NCBI GenBank assembly: GCA_030760725.1
Contig: JASWHV010000005.1
Location: forward strand, 25,057,241 to 25,121,240
Direction: 5' to 3'
Length of the DNA: 64,000 nt
DNA from: Neostapfia colusana
Lineage: Eukaryota; Streptophyta; Magnoliopsida; Poales; Poaceae
The position numbers and the translations under genes are program-made. This document shows, piece after piece, positions 1 to 13,800 of this stretch. A model generated the notes under the pieces. It worked only from the letters and a program-made list of their open reading frames with translations, was not told the DNA's origin and ran no database searches. The stretch's first letter is position 1; the number at the start of each line of letters is the position of its first letter.

Positions 1-435
1 CGATCCCGATTCAAAATATCGGCCGCTGACAGCTGGGGTCCACCCTTTTCTTCAACCTCGCGACGCCCGCGCTCCACCGCCGAGGGACCTCGCCGGAGAG
101 CTCGCCGCCGGCTTCTGTACAGCTCCAAACTTCACGATTTTGGCCGCCCCTGCCTACTTTCACTCGGGGAACAGGATTCTGGGGTCAGCTACTCATGACA
201 ATGGCCGGTGCATGGTCGGCGACGAGCCGCCACCTCGGAAAGTCTTCGGCCATGTCGGCTGACTTCCCTAGCACCCCAACTACTCGAACAAGCGGTCGGG
301 AAGCATCAGTGGACCTCAGGGAAGGTCGACATGAGCTTGAGGCAGCTCGGGGAAGGCCCGAAGTAGGTCCTCACCGTGCGCCCGATGCCTCCCGTTTATT
401 CCGCCATTGGTAAACCTCGAATTACGCCGGGTACA
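1..435 (-). repeat. E2 3' LTR, first visible piece
   Basis: This GC-rich stretch is nearly identical to 28839-29273. It ends at GTACA (431-435), where E1 is inserted, and the LTR resumes at 15079. Small ORFs here recur in the other LTR copy and show no protein likeness, so I do not call them genes. Confidence 0.92.
431..435. repeat. Target site duplication of E1, left copy (GTACA)
   Basis: GTACA precedes the TG end of E1 and is repeated at 15074-15078 after its CA end. The uninterrupted E2 LTR has a single GTACA at 29269-29273 in the same context. Confidence 0.95.
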
Positions 436-3400
436 TGACGCGACCCGCTCAACCGAGACAGGCCACTCGCCCGGGAATCGCATTGGGTGGTGCCGTGTTG
501 TGCGGCACCTAACAGCACACATACGAGGAACAATGTATTACATAAAACAATAGCGGAAGCTTACAAGTTTTTCTTTGTAAATAATTTATATCAAGTAACT
601 ACAGCGGAAGTCTATACCAACTCACGTCGAATAACTAAGAGCACTCGAGATGAAGTCCAGCCCGCGGACTTCTCTCGCTAGCAACACGAAGACAAGCAGC
701 AGCGGCTGGGTTCTCCATGTGTTACCTGACTCGGGAGTCCCCGAGTCTCACCGGACAACCTTCTTTTCAGCATCGTTGTTAACCTGCAAAACCACTTATA
801 TAGCAAACGTGAGCACATAGGCTCAGCAAGTCTGACCTGTCTCTCCTAAACAAGAAACTCTACATGCACGACGGTTGTAATTGGGTTACCTAGATTTGCA
901 TAAAGGACTCGCCTAAAGTTGATCCTTAACTTTCAGATTTTAAGCCTCATTGTGCAAACCTTGAGCCGAAAAGCATCGCAACTCCACAATCAAACAAGAA
1001 ACGCTTTGTTGCGATGCTCCTTGCACAAAGTGAAAGTAAACTTTAATGAGCCTATCTCTAATTCAATCATGGTTGCAATACAAGTTATAGCAAATCCTTA
1101 TCCAGTTCAAAGATAAACAATTCCAGTTGTTACTACGTCAAGACGCAGTGGGCAAGTATGCTCATATGACCGCGAGCGACGGTGATTCGAATCAGTACAC
1201 GCCCGGACTACACGACACGTACACCCGTACTCCGAGTTGCCGGCAGCAACCTCGACTGACGTTGTACGCGGCCACCTTTCCCAAGATCTTCCACATTGGA
1301 CGCAGTCCAACTGCCCCGAGTATGCAAGCTCCCTCAAGGTACATACCCGCTGTGGTATGTTCTTGAGCGAGGTACCTCCTGCTACCCTGACGCCGAAAGC
1401 CTAAGGCAGTTGGAAAAGTTCCAATATGGATCTCCCAAGGTACATCGGTTTTCTGGGTCCCATATAGCCAGTATGCGCCCGGTACACAACTCAAACTTGT
1501 CCAACAGGGCCAAGCACGGACGGGCCTTAACCGACACAGGCAGGGCTATGCACGCACGGCCTGCAACCTGCTGCATCTAATCCTCCCTGCCCGGTCTCCA
1601 TTTCTTATGTGTGAACTTTCCTCATCTTCTCTAAATTGGACCCGTTCCAAGTACACCAGCCCTAAACTCGCGAGTAGATTCCAACTACTCGTCTTCTACC
1701 GGACCTTTCCTACTAACATTAGCGTAGCCAAATTCCCTTGGGGAGTTGCTATTCTACCCTTTCTCTCTTAGGTGTTTCTGGTCATGCAAGTGGGGTTTTC
1801 AATATCATCTAGACGTAATGCAATTAATGATGCAAAGCTATGATCTCTACAAATAAAAATGCTTTATAAAACGGTTCAAATGCAAACCGGGGCTTGCCTG
1901 TTTTGCAGGTGACTACTGTTACAATCAGTTAGTGACGATCACTTGGATCTTGATCACTTGTTCTCCTTCCTCCTTGATCTTCACTTCAAGTCCTTCTCAC
2001 CTTCTTCACGTATATGCTACACGATATGATCATGCATATGTATTTAATTGAAAAGCTTTTGCTCATAAGATCTAAAGACCATTTTAAAACTGGAACTTTG
2101 TTTAAGAATTTAAAATGACACTGGTGCTAGTGGTTTGGGTTGGGCTTAAACACTAAGATCAATTATTAAGTGCATTTCCCACTTAATTGTTGATCACCTT
2201 AAGAGATCACACATGAAAGTGGTGATACAGAGCTCTAATGGAGCTGAAAATATTCATGTGAGTTCCTTGTCACAAGAAAGTCCTCTGGACCAAAATTTAG
2301 CACTTTTCATGGAGTGGTTTATTCAGAATAATTCTCTAAGTCTTTAGTCAAAGATGAATAAATTCTGAGGTAACATCCATGTTCATGTCAAACTCAGTGA
2401 ACCAAAATTTCAATTATAGTTCATAGAGTCTACATGAATTTTCCTAGGATTTTTGGAGCTAAGAATTTCCCAGAACTGAATTTACAAGTTTTGGAAATTC
2501 TCTGAAAATGTTTCCTGTATTCATTTGAATACAGGAACTTACAATCTGAATTACCCTGATCAATTCAACTCCAAATGAGCTGAAACTTTTACAGGAGTCT
2601 AATAACACCCTAAAGATTATTCTGGAAAAATTTGAGGATTTTTGGATAAATCAAATTCCCTCTAAAATTCTTTTGCTGAAAAGTTTTAAAGAATTTTCCA
2701 GAATTAAATAAAGACTTTCATACAAATTAGGTTGCATAATTGGATAGCGTTTGTCAATCTGAATCTAACCCAATTTGAATCACTAAATTTGGAGGTTCCT
2801 AGCAAAAGTTATGCTCTTCTAAAGTTTGGGGAAAAATCTGGGATTTGAATAAATCCGGGAAAAGTTTAAATCTGACTGTGGGACCAGGGACACGTGTCTG
2901 CTGCCGGGTGCGCGCCACACGGGCTACAGAATTGTTTCCCGCGCTGTCACAGCCGATCCCGCGCCACAGAGTATCCGGTCCACTGTTTCCGTGCGACTGA
3001 CACGTGGGGCCGGTAGCACCTTCGTCTACCTCCCGCCCCCGCGCTTCTGCGCCGCCGGGCTCGCCGGAGTTCGCCGGTTTCCGTCGCTCCGACCAACTCC
3101 CGAGCTGTCACTCGCCGCCAGGCCCTATTTTAACCCGAGGAACACGATGGTGGGACTTCCCCAGACCGGCGAGGTTCCTAAACCACCCCGCACCGGTGCA
3201 GCGGCTCTGAGGGAGTCCGGCAACGTTGCCCCGATGCTCTAGCCCGCCAGAAGTCCCCTGGAAAGGTTCTACAGCACTAGTGGAGGTTTGCCCTGCTCGG
3301 CATGGCCGCATATGGGCTCCGAAACGGCTCCAACCTAGGTTTCATCGTGCACCTGATGCCCCTTATTGTGGTAGCCGATGGAAAAGCTTGAAACAAGCCG

Positions 3401-4701
3401 TCTACCTTGGGTTTCATGCGACGTTTTGTGAAGAAGAAAAGTTGCTACACCAGTCTAGGTTCTATGTGCGAAATTTGCAGAGCTCTAAATGAATATAACC
3501 CTTGAATTTCATCGATTCATACCCGCGGGTCAGTTTTCACCGGCTGGAGAGGATCTTCGAAATTCGTTGTCGAGAGGCCGAGACAGGCTCTGTGCTTCGG
3601 GTAGAAGCTGCATGGAGCTCCTGCGCGTCCCAGGGTGGCCTCGCTTGGTCGTGACAAGCTCTGGAGGAGGCTGTCCACGGGAGCCGTGGATGGCGGTTTC
3701 TTCCGGCCACCGCTGAAACCGAGTTATCTCAGTATGGAGAGCACGAACGCCCTTGGTGAGTGCACGAGGGGGTCGTGGGGACGATGGTGGTGTTGTTTGT
3801 CTGCTCAACCGAGGCTTCACACGCACGTTATGGCGGTGGCCGATCTAGCGGACGGCGTCGGCCGCTGCGGCTGTTTCTCACGCGAGGAAAAGAAACAGAG
3901 CGGCGCTGGTCTTCGGGAATGAGCGAAGAGGAGCACGGCAGAGGGTATAAGACGGTCGGGCGGCTTCTCCAGCGCGACGAAATCCAGCAGGAGGTGGAGG
4001 CGTCGGCTGATCGCGGTGTCGCCCGGTGCTGCGCCCGTCGGTGTCGGGTGCCGACTGAAGAAGGCAAACAGAGACCCAACACTGTGAGATCTTTTGCAAT
4101 TTTCACTTCACTCAATGACATGTGGGACCCACTGATCAGTCCCTCCTTATCCCCCTCCAAATATCTCCCAGGTTTGAATATTGGGTGAATTCAATTGTGG
4201 GAATTCAAATCTGGTATGCATTTGGATAATTGGGCAAGTTTCATCCAAATTCAAACATGCATTTGAATTCTTTTTCTTTTAAAGTCCATATTGCAAAATG
4301 GGTTGCAAACTATTTTCATAAATCATGAAACTTTGCACACCCCCTAATTTGGACTCAAGGAATTCAAATATGAAATCTGATTTTTATTTTGGCTGCTGCA
4401 AATGAGATTTTTAACACAACAGTTTGGAAATTCCTAGTGTTGCTCTCATTTGAATTTTGAATTTGAACAATTGTTCTAAATCTGATTTTTGCTTCCTCAC
4501 ACATATGGGAACTTCCCATCTTTGTTTTAGACCCCTCTAGGGTTCCATGTTCTCAAATGAACATTTGACTTGTGTGAAGAAAGCCCTCATGTGTGTTATC
4601 ACATGTGGGAAAAAGTTTTAACAAGTCCCAAATTTCATATACATGAAACAAAACTTTGCAAACAAGTGTTTCTTTGTGTTCATAATTTTGGGACCTTTAC
4701 A
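436..4701 (-). repeat. E1 3' LTR
   Basis: It starts TGACGCGACC and ends CCTTTACA on the plus strand and matches 10808-15073 almost base for base. It contains an AT-rich part (about 1780-2880), a GC-rich core (about 2880-4090) and an AT-rich end. The ORFs in the GC-rich core (for example 3760-4188) overlap on both strands and have no recognisable domain, so I treat them as chance. Confidence 0.95.
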
Positions 4702-4716
4702 TTCCTCCCCCCTTAA
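4702..4716 (-). other. E1 polypurine tract
   Basis: On the minus strand this is a purine run with six consecutive G residues directly before the 3' LTR. This is the position and composition of the primer for plus-strand DNA synthesis. The same run borders the LTRs of E2, E3 and E7. Confidence 0.88.
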
Positions 4717-4772
4717 AAGGAATCTCGTCTCGAGATTCAAAAGAGGAACGAGGTGGGAGGTAATTACAGGGT

Positions 4773-5597
4773 TTATGACAAAAGCTCCGGATAATTCTTG
4801 TGGACGTAATCTTCGGTTTCCCATGTCGCCTCTTCCGGGGTATGATTACTCCACAGGACTTTGTAAAATTTCAAAGTCCGGTTCCTGGTGGTCCGGGTCT
4901 TTTCGTCGATAATCTGTACAGGTTGCTCGACATAGGTGAGATCCGGTTTTAACTCGTCGATGTCTTCGGTGCGGATGGCAGCTGTAAACTTGAGACACTT
5001 CCGCAGCTGGGACACGTGAAATATGTCATGAATACTGGCAAGGCTTGCCGGTAGTTCCAGCCGGTAGGCTACAGTTCCGCACTTCTCCGTGATAGTAAAC
5101 GGACCGATGAATCGGGGAGCAAGTTTCCCCTTGACACCGAACCGATTAATCCCCTTCATCGGAGACACACGAAGATACACGTGCTCTCCGACTTCGAAAT
5201 GCAGCGGTCGATGTCTCTGGTCCGCATAGCTCTTTTGACGAGATTGGGCCGCCTTGAGGTTCTCTTGTATTATCCGAACTCTCTCTTCGGCTTCATTGAC
5301 AAGATCAACCCCGAACGTTACTCGTTCACCGGATTCGCACCAATTCAATGGTGTACGGCACTTCCGGCCGTATAGAGCTTCATATGGTGCCATTTTGATG
5401 CTCGTCTGATATCCGTTGTTGTACGAGAACTCCGCCAGTGGTAAGTGATCATCCCAGCTCTTACCGTGGTGGATGGCACATGCTCTTAGCATATCCTCTA
5501 GTATTTGATTCACCCTCTCAGTTTGCCCATCGGTTTGAGGGTGATATGCAGAGCTTCTAATCAACTTTGTCCCCAAGGAGGTGTGTAGCTGTTCTCA
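4773..5597 (-). pseudogene. E1 pol, integrase second half and chromodomain-like tail
   Basis: This follows in the same frame after a TGA stop at 5595-5597, where the sister sequence in E2 has Trp. It begins in the integrase catalytic core just before the HPQTDGQTER motif with the third acidic residue. The non-specific DNA-binding region follows, with the VSPMKG and KLAPRFIGPF motifs. The last 50 or so residues (VQIIDEK, LWSNH, EATWE) look like the chromodomain of chromoviruses, which targets insertion to marked chromatin. The tail ends about 70 bases before the purine tract. Apart from the one stop, this half is open. Confidence 0.9.
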
Positions 5598-8500
5598 GAA
5601 ACGGGCTACGAACAGCGATCCTCTATCTGACACAATGGTGCGGGGAACTCCATGTAAGCACACGATCCGTGCTATGTACAGCTCCGCATACTGCTTTGCG
5701 TTGTACCTAGTATGCACAGGGATGAAATGTGCTGATTTGGTTAACCGGTCCACGATTACCCAAATCGAATCATGGTTGTGGGAGGTCATCGGCAACCCGA
5801 CGATGAAGTCCATACTCAAGTCTTCCCACTTCCATGCCGGTACTTGCAATGGCTGCAACAGGCCTGACTTCTTCATATGGTCAGCCTTGACTCTTCGACA
5901 CGTATCACACTCCGAAACGTACTTTGCGACTTCACGTTTCGTACGTGTGCACCAAAACTTCTTCCGGAGGTCTTGGTACATTTTATTACTGCCCGGATGA
6001 ATGGAAAATTTGGACAAATGAGCTTCATCCAAAATTTTCTTCCGTAGTCCCATATCCCGGGGTACTACAATCCGGTCGTTAAACCACAAAGTACCCTCAT
6101 TGTCCTTCCGGAAGCACTTCATTTCTCCGTTGTCTATCCTCCGCCATATGTGAGACATACCCTTGTCTTTTCGTTGAGCTTCCATGATCTCCTCTCGGAT
6201 AGTAGGAATGAGAGCGAGATTATAGAGAGCTCCATACGGTATGACACGGAGGCTTGGTTCTTCATCATCCATTTCAGCAATAGTTAGGTGATGGATGTGC
6301 GCCTTACGACTGAGCGCATCGGCGACCACATTCGCCTTTCCTGGATGATAATGAATCTCTAGTTCATAGTCCTTAATGAGCTCTAGCCATCTTCGTTGCC
6401 TCATGTTCAATTCTTTTTGAGTGAAGATGTACTTCAAGCTCTTGTGGTCGGTGTAGAGGTGTACAAGATTTCCGAGCAAGTAATGCCTCCACATCTTCAA
6501 AGCAAGGACCACGGCACCTAACTTAAGATCATGAGTTGGATAATGCTGCTCGTGAGTTCTGAGTTGACGAGATCCATAAGCGACCACTCGTCTTTCTTGC
6601 ATCAGCACGCAGCCAAGACCGATGCCAGATGCATCACAATAAACGTCGAATGGCTTCGTTGCATCTGGCTGAGCAAGAACTGGGGCTGTTGTGAGATGCT
6701 TCACTAAGGCCTTGAAAGCTTGTTCACATGCAGAACCCCACACAAATCTGGTATTCTTCTTTAATAATTCCGTCATCGGTTTAGCAATCTTGGAGAAACT
6801 CGGAATAAACCTCTGGTAGTAACCCGCTAAACCGAGGAAGCTTCGGATTTCATGTACTGACTTTGGTGACTCCCATTTCTGTACTTGGATAATCTTACTC
6901 GGATCTACAGCGATGCCCTCCGCTGAAATAATGTGTCCGAGAAAAGGTACTTGATTAATCCAGAATTCACACTTGCTGAATTTTGCATAGAGCTGATGAT
7001 CTCGCAATCTTTGTAGCACAATATGCAGATGTTCAGCATGTTCTTCCTCTGACTTGGAGTACACCAAGATATCGTCGATGAAGACAACGACGAATTTATC
7101 CAACTCCGGCATGAACACTGAATTCATCAGGTACATAAAGTGTGCCGGGGCGTTGGTCAAACCAAAAGACATAACGAGATACTCATACAGCCCGTATCTC
7201 GTTGAGAATGCCGTCTTCGGAATATCTTCTGCCCGGATTTTAATCTGGTGATATCCGGACCGAAGATCCATCTTTAAAAATACCTTCGCACCCCCTAATT
7301 GATCGAAGAGCATATCAATGCGAGGTAGTGGATACTTGTTCTTGATGGTAACGGCATTCAAAGGACGATAATCAACACAAAGCCGTAGTGTTTCGTCCTT
7401 CTTCTTGACAAACAACACTGAACAACCCCACGGTGATGAACTCGGTCGTATAAAGCCCTTGCTCATTAGGTCATTCAGCTGTGTCTTCAATTCTGCCAGT
7501 TCATTGTGTGCCATCTTGTACGGCCTTCGTGATATCGGTGTTGTTCCCGGTATGAGTTCAATCTTGAACTCAACGTCTCGTTCGGGTGGCATGCCCGGTA
7601 AATCTTCGGGAAACACATCCGGATACTCTCGTACCACCGGAATGTCCTCTATCTTGACAGCTTCCGTGTGGTTCACTGTTGCAATCTGCTGCCGTCTGGC
7701 GCCCAGAATTACTATATGAAGAACGTGCTGTGGGGAGTTGAGCTCAACGGTCCTGGAGCTGATGTTAAGAACCGCTCTGTGGTAATTCAACCACGACATC
7801 CCCAAAATGATGTTGATCTTCAGACCTTCAAGAATAATGAGGGTCGTAGGGTATATTCTGCCCCCCAAACAAAGAGGTGCTCGGGAGACAACCTCGCTTG
7901 CGGTACTGCTGCCCCCGGGCGAAGATATGAGGTATTGCCTCTTTGTATAAACGGTTTGGAGCTGATGTTGAGCCACAAAAGATTGGCTAATGAAGTTGTG
8001 TGTGGCACCGGAATCAAAGAGAAGTAAAACCGGTAGCTGATTCAGAGAAAACATCCCCGCTAAAGCGGCTTCTCCTTCCGGAACATCATCAATCACAGTA
8101 TAGTGAATATTGCCCCTTATCTGCCCTCCTATCTGCAGATTCAGGTACGGGTCGTATTGTTGTAAATATGACGACCCGTAGCCTCGAGTTCCCTCCGGAC
8201 ATTGCCTAGCATAATGGCCCTTACGCCCACAAGTAAGACACGGATGCCTCTCCGGTTCTTCGTTGACTTGCGGTGGACTGCTAGGTACATATGGCTGCAG
8301 TGATGGAGCACAAACCACCGTCTGATGCTGCGGCAGTGGAGGTGGTGCAAGCTGTAAAACTTGACCAGCAATCAATCTCTGAGGAGTTGATCGTACAGGT
8401 GGCCTCCATCTTTCACCGGATGGCGTTTGATACACCAAACGGTACTTCTGAGGCACATGACTTGTGCTAGCCTGCTCGATCTTACTCATCTTTCTCTTCT

Positions 8501-8732
8501 CCGCTTGCCACTCAAGTGTCGGCTTCTCTTGAATGAAAGCCGCATCGACCATGTCGGTGTAACTGCCTTTATTGTGTACGGCCAGCTTCTCCAGTAATAT
8601 GCCACTCAGGCCATGGAAGAATAGGTCACACCATGCTTCTTCTTTCGCCACATATTCGGGAGCATATTGGGCCAAAAGATTAAATCTCCTGACATACTCG
8701 AGGACACTCATGTCCCCTTGCTTCAAGCCCAA
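5595..8732 (-). pseudogene. E1 gag C-terminus, protease, reverse transcriptase, RNase H and integrase N-terminus
   Basis: An open stretch of 1045 codons carries the ordered domains of a Ty3/gypsy polyprotein. There is a gag zinc knuckle (CLTCGRKGHYARQC), a retroviral-type aspartic protease (LFDSGATHNF), a reverse transcriptase with motif A (KMDLRSGYHQ) and the FIDD catalytic motif, and RNase H beginning at VYCDASG. The integrase His-His-Cys-Cys zinc region and first two acidic residues (SMDFIVGLP, VSDRG) follow. Catalytic residues look intact. The frame is cut from the gag start by a frameshift near 8727 and from the rest of integrase by the TGA at 5595-5597. Confidence 0.92.
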
Positions 8733-9265
8733 AATTCCTCCCGCTTTGCCTTGACAATACCTAATGGTATGTAACGAGTACGAAAGGCTTCACAAAACTC
8801 TGTCCATGTTACTTGATGGCCCTCCGGAATGGTGGCAACATAATCCACCCACCAGTTTCCGGCGGCTCCATGGAGTTGTTGAGCGGCAAACTTTGTCTTC
8901 TGGTATTCATCACACTTGAATACTCCAAATTTAGACTCCATGACACGAAGCCATTGATCTGCTTCCACAGGTTCGGTGGCTTCAGTAAAGATAGGCGGTT
9001 GAGTCGCCAAGAAGTCCAGATAAGCGTTCCGAGGTGGAACGATTTGTTGCGTGTTCTGGAGTACGCCTTGCTGTACCAAAGCTTGGAGTAAGCGTGTGTG
9101 TTCTTGTGTTGCTTCTTGGAGTAGCCTAGCGTTCTCTTGGTTAGACTCGACGACTCGAGTCATAAGATCCATCCATCCCGTGGATGGTGGTTCCGATGGT
9201 GGGATAGAAGCATCACCACCTCGACGAGAATTTCCGGCCCTACTCCTTGAGCGATTACGAACCAT
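8723..9265 (-). pseudogene. E1 gag N-terminal part
   Basis: This is 180 codons starting at an ATG. A basic, Ser/Arg-rich start is followed by a Gln-rich coiled segment and the conserved plant retrotransposon gag region (AEPVEADQWLRVMESKF, WWVDYV, TWTEFCEAF, RYIP). The frame ends in a stop, while the next residues of gag continue in the adjacent frame from 8732. The junction is a run of four T on the coding strand, so loss of one base in a T run is the simplest explanation. Gag forms the particle that packages the element RNA. Confidence 0.9.
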
Positions 9266-10791
9266 ACTGAAAAATATAGTTGAGATGAGTTAAACAAGAA
9301 CTCAGCAGTATGTGATACTAATGGAAACATGATTATGTCAAAACTTTATGAAAGCAGTAACAAAATCATGTTTACAAAACTCCTTAGTAGGCATAACTAT
9401 CCAGCCTATCTGTACAGGACAGACCTTTATGCACTATCTCCAGATTTTGATTTAGTTAAGAGCATTTTCATAACTCAAGTTGAATACCAAAGTTAAAGTT
9501 AACTTCAGTATCTTTCCAATGAGTACTCATATGACCTCAGATCATCTCCGGATTGAAAGTTATGATTTTTCCAAAATTGATAGGATTCCCGGATAAAATT
9601 TGCCAGCACCTCCTTTGTACATGGCCGATTTTTTCACAGTTGTATATGTAAATACAATAAGAACCTGAACAAACTTTGAACTACAACAATGTTGCACATT
9701 CATAATCTTTCCAATGGTGTATCATAGGCTTCTTAAGGGTTTATCTACACAAAGTTATGGCTTAAAAATAGAAAGGTCCAGAGAGGTTTTGTTGCTGTCC
9801 TGGTTCTGGATAGTTTACCTTACTCTGAACTTTCTACCCATTTAGCATGTGATTTAGCTCTGGAGGTCTACAAAGAAGTTGTAGATCACTTGAAAATCTA
9901 TCCATAACTGTATCATACACCTTAATTGGGTTAAGCTACCCAGAGTTATGCTCTGTTAAAGTCCTGTAAGAATTCCTTCCGAAAACAGAGCACTCTGTTT
10001 TTGAAATCCTTGAAGCCTAGTCCTCCTCTCATTTGAATCTTAGCTCAAAATAAGAGTTCAGTAACTAATATTTGTTTCAAACTTCCATTTTTATTTGAAA
10101 GTTAGTTCATGAGTCATTTCTTCAAAGGAAAGGGATTATTATGTTTAGTACGGCGTCGATGCACCGTAAGAAGCATGTCGGTACTACGTAGCCTCACCAA
10201 AAGAAAATCCTAACCGGATTATACCGCTATAACGTATCTTAGGTGGCACTAAAACGGTCACTCACAAACGTGTACTATACGTCCTACGGTTTCGTGGTTA
10301 ATCCTGCACAAGTCACACTCAATCGTCAGGTCCGGCTGCACACCGAACCCGGTATTCATACAGTTCTTACACCCGTCCGTCATCACTCGCACAGGTGTTC
10401 TCAAGCCAAACACGCCTTGAGCTACGTGTTCACGTTACTAACCACGTGACGGGGTTTCCCAAATTGCACCACGCACGCCTGGGACAGACGTTGCTCGAGT
10501 ACCCCAAACGACATGAAGAGTCGTAGAGGATACTAAAGCGGATCGGGTTACCTGCCACCCGTGGGGCTCCACCCTTCAGCTTGTGCGCACTGGTGGACAG
10601 CACTTACGTGCACCCCCCAAGACATAAATTGTCCCGAGATGCACGATTTTCCGACATAACAAATAAGTTAGGTTGCCACCTTCATAATAAGCTAATAGTA
10701 ATCCTTATGTGGGCCTAGTACCGTATCCTCACTGTAACCTAAAATTTTTTTGTCGTAATACCATCCTTATTCCGTGTGCTATTCCCAATGC
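9266..10791 (-). other. E1 untranslated leader
   Basis: About 1.5 kb lies between the primer binding site and gag, with no credible ORF. Similar text occurs at the same place in E2 (25027-26506) and E4 (34659-36056), so it is a conserved leader, presumably with packaging signals. That role is inferred. Confidence 0.8.
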
Positions 10792-10804
10792 GGCTCTGAT
10801 ACCA
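10792..10804 (-). other. E1 primer binding site
   Basis: The minus strand reads TGGTATCAGAGCC, complementary to the 3' end of plant initiator Met tRNA, three bases from the 5' LTR. It primes minus-strand DNA synthesis. Confidence 0.93.
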
Positions 10805-10807
10805 CGC

Positions 10808-13800
10808 TGACGCGACCCGCTCAACCGAGACAGGCCACTCGCCCGGGAATCGCATTGGGTGGTGCCGTTTTGTGCGGCACCTAACAGCACACATACGAGG
10901 AACAATGTATTACATAAAACAATAGCGGAAGCTTACAAGTTTTTCTTTGTAAATACTTTACATCAAGTAACTACAGCGGAAGTCTATACCAAGTCACGTC
11001 GAATAACTAAGAGCACTCGAGATGAAGTCCAGCCCGCGGACTTCTCTCGCTAGCAACACGAAGACAAGCAGCAGCGGCTGGGTTCTCCATGTGTTACCTG
11101 ACTCGGGAGTCCCCGAGTCTCACCGGACAACCTTCTTTTCAGCATCGTTGTTAACCTGCAAAACCACTTATATAGCAAACGTGAGCACATAGGCTCAGCA
11201 AGTCTGACCTGTCTCTCCTAAACAAGAAACTCTACATGCACGACGGTTGTAATTGGGTTAGCTAGATTTGCATAAAGGACTCGCCTAAAGTTGATCCTTA
11301 ACTTTCAGATTTTAAGCCTCATTGTGCAAACCTTGAGCCGAAAAGCATCGCAACTCCACAATCAAACAAGAAACGCTTTGTTGCGATGCTCCTTGCACAA
11401 AGTGAAAGTAAACTTTAATGAGCCTATCTCTAATTCAATCATGGTTGCAATACAAGTTATAGCACAGCCTTATCCAGTTCAAAGATAAACAATTCCAGTT
11501 GTTACTACGTCAAGACGCAGTGGGCAAGTATGCTCATATGACCGCGAGCGACGGTGATTCGAATCAGTACACGCCCGGACTACACGACACGTACACCCGT
11601 ACTCCGAGTTGCCGGCAGCAACCTCGACTGACGTTGTACGCGGCCACCTTTCCCAAGATCTTCCACATTGGACGCAGTCCAACTGCCCCGAGTACGCAAG
11701 CTCCCTCAAGGTACATACCCGCTGTGGTATGTTCTTGAGCGAGGTACCACCTGCTACCCTGACGCCGAAAGCCTAAGGCAGTTGGAAAAGTTCCACTATG
11801 GATCTCCCAAGGTACATCGGTTTCCTGGGTCCCATATAGCCAGTATGCGCCCGGTACACAACTCAAACTTGTCCAACAGGGCCAAGCACGGACGGGCCTT
11901 AACCGACACAGGCAGGGCTATGCACGCACAGCCTGCAACCTGCTGCATCTAATCCTCCCTGCCCGGTCTCCATTTCTTATGTGTGAACTTTCCTCATCTT
12001 CTCTAAATTGGACCCGTTCCAAGTACACCAGCCCTAAACGCGCAAGTAGATTCCAACTACTCGTCTTCTACCGGACCTTTCCTACTAACATTAGCGTAGC
12101 CAAATTCCCTCGGGGAGTTGCTATTCTACCCTTTCTCTCTTAGGTGTTTCTGGTCATGCAAGTGGGGTTTTCAATATCATCTAGACGTAATGCAATCAAT
12201 GATGCAAAGCTATGATCTCTACAAATAAAAATGCTTTATAAAACGGTTCAAATGCAAACCGGGGCTTGCCTGTTTTGCAGGTGATTACTGTTACAATCAG
12301 TTAGTGACGATCACTTGGAGCTTGATCACTTGTTCTCCTTCCTCCTTGATCTTCACTTCAAGTCCTTCTCACCTTCTTCACGTATATGCTACACGATATG
12401 ATCATGCATATGTATTTAGTTGAAAAGCTTTTGCTCATAAGATCTAAAGACCATTTTAAAACTGGAACTTTGTTTAAGAATTTAAAATGACACTGGTGCT
12501 AGTGGTTTGGGTTGGGCTTAAACACTAAGATCAATTATTAAGTGCTTTTCCCACTTAATTGTTGATCACCTTAAGAGATCACACATGACAGTGGTGATCC
12601 AGAGCTCTAATGGAGCTGAAAATTTTCATGTGAGTTCCTTGTCACAAGAAAGTCCTCTGGACCAAAATTTAGCACTTTTCATGGAGTGGTTTATTCAGAA
12701 TAATTCTCTAAGTCTTTAGTCTAAGATGAATAAATTCTGAGGTAACATCCATGTTCATGTCAAACTCAGTGTACCACAATTTCAATTATAGTTCATAGAG
12801 TCTACATGAATTTTCCTAGGATTTTTGGAGCTAAGAATTTCGCAGAACTGAATTTACAAGTTTTGGAAATTCTCTTAAAATGTTTCCTGTATTCATTTGA
12901 ATACAGGAACTTACAATCTGAATTACCCTGATCAATTCAACTCCAAATGAGCTGAAACTTTTACAGGAGTCTAATAACACCCTAAAGATTATTCTGGCAA
13001 AATTTGAGGATTTTTGAATAAATCAAACTCCCTCTAAAATTCTTTTGCTGAAAAGCTTTAAAGAATTTTCCAGAATTAAATAAAGACTTTCATACAAATT
13101 GGGTTGCATAATTGGATAGAGTTTGTCAATCTGAATCTAACCCAATTTGAATCACTAAATTTGGAGGTTCCTAGCAAAAGTTATGCTCTTCTAAATTTTG
13201 GGGAAAAATCTGGGATTTGAATAAATCCGGGAAAAGTTTAAATCTGACTGTGGGACCAGGGACACGTGTCTGCTGCCGGGAGCGCGCCACACGGGCTACA
13301 GAATTGTTTCCCGCGCTGTCACAGCCGATCCCGCGCCACAGAGTATCCAGTCCACTGTTTCCGTGCGACTGACGCGTGGGGCCGGTAGCACCTTCGTCTA
13401 CCTCCCGCCCCCGCGCTTCTGCGCCGCCGGGCTCGCCGGAGTTCGCCGGTTTTCGTCGCTTCGACCAACTCCCGAGCTATCACTCGCCGCCAGGCCCTAT
13501 TTTAACCCGAGGAACACGATGGTGGGACTTCCCCAGACCGGCGAGGTTCCTAAACCACCCCGCACCGGTGCAGCGGCTCTGAGGGAGTCCGGCAACGTTG
13601 CCCCGATGCTCTAGCCCGCCAGAAGTCCCCTGGAAAGGTTCTAAAGCACTAGTGGAGGTTTTCCCTGCTCGGCATGGCCGCATATGGGCTCGGAAACGGC
13701 TCCAACCTAGGTTTCATCGTGCACCCGATACCCCTTATTGTGGTAGCCGATGGAAAAGCTTGAAACAAGCCGTCTACCATGGGTTTCATGCGACGTTTTG

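Noticed and set aside
3760..4188. 142-codon ORF in the E1 LTR, repeated at 14132-14560
   Set aside because: It lies in a GC-rich LTR core with overlapping ORFs on both strands, shows no domain, and is conserved only because the LTRs are copies of each other.
10785..10807. tRNA gene fragments near the LTRs
   Set aside because: The likeness to Met tRNA is limited to the 3' end, as expected for primer binding sites.
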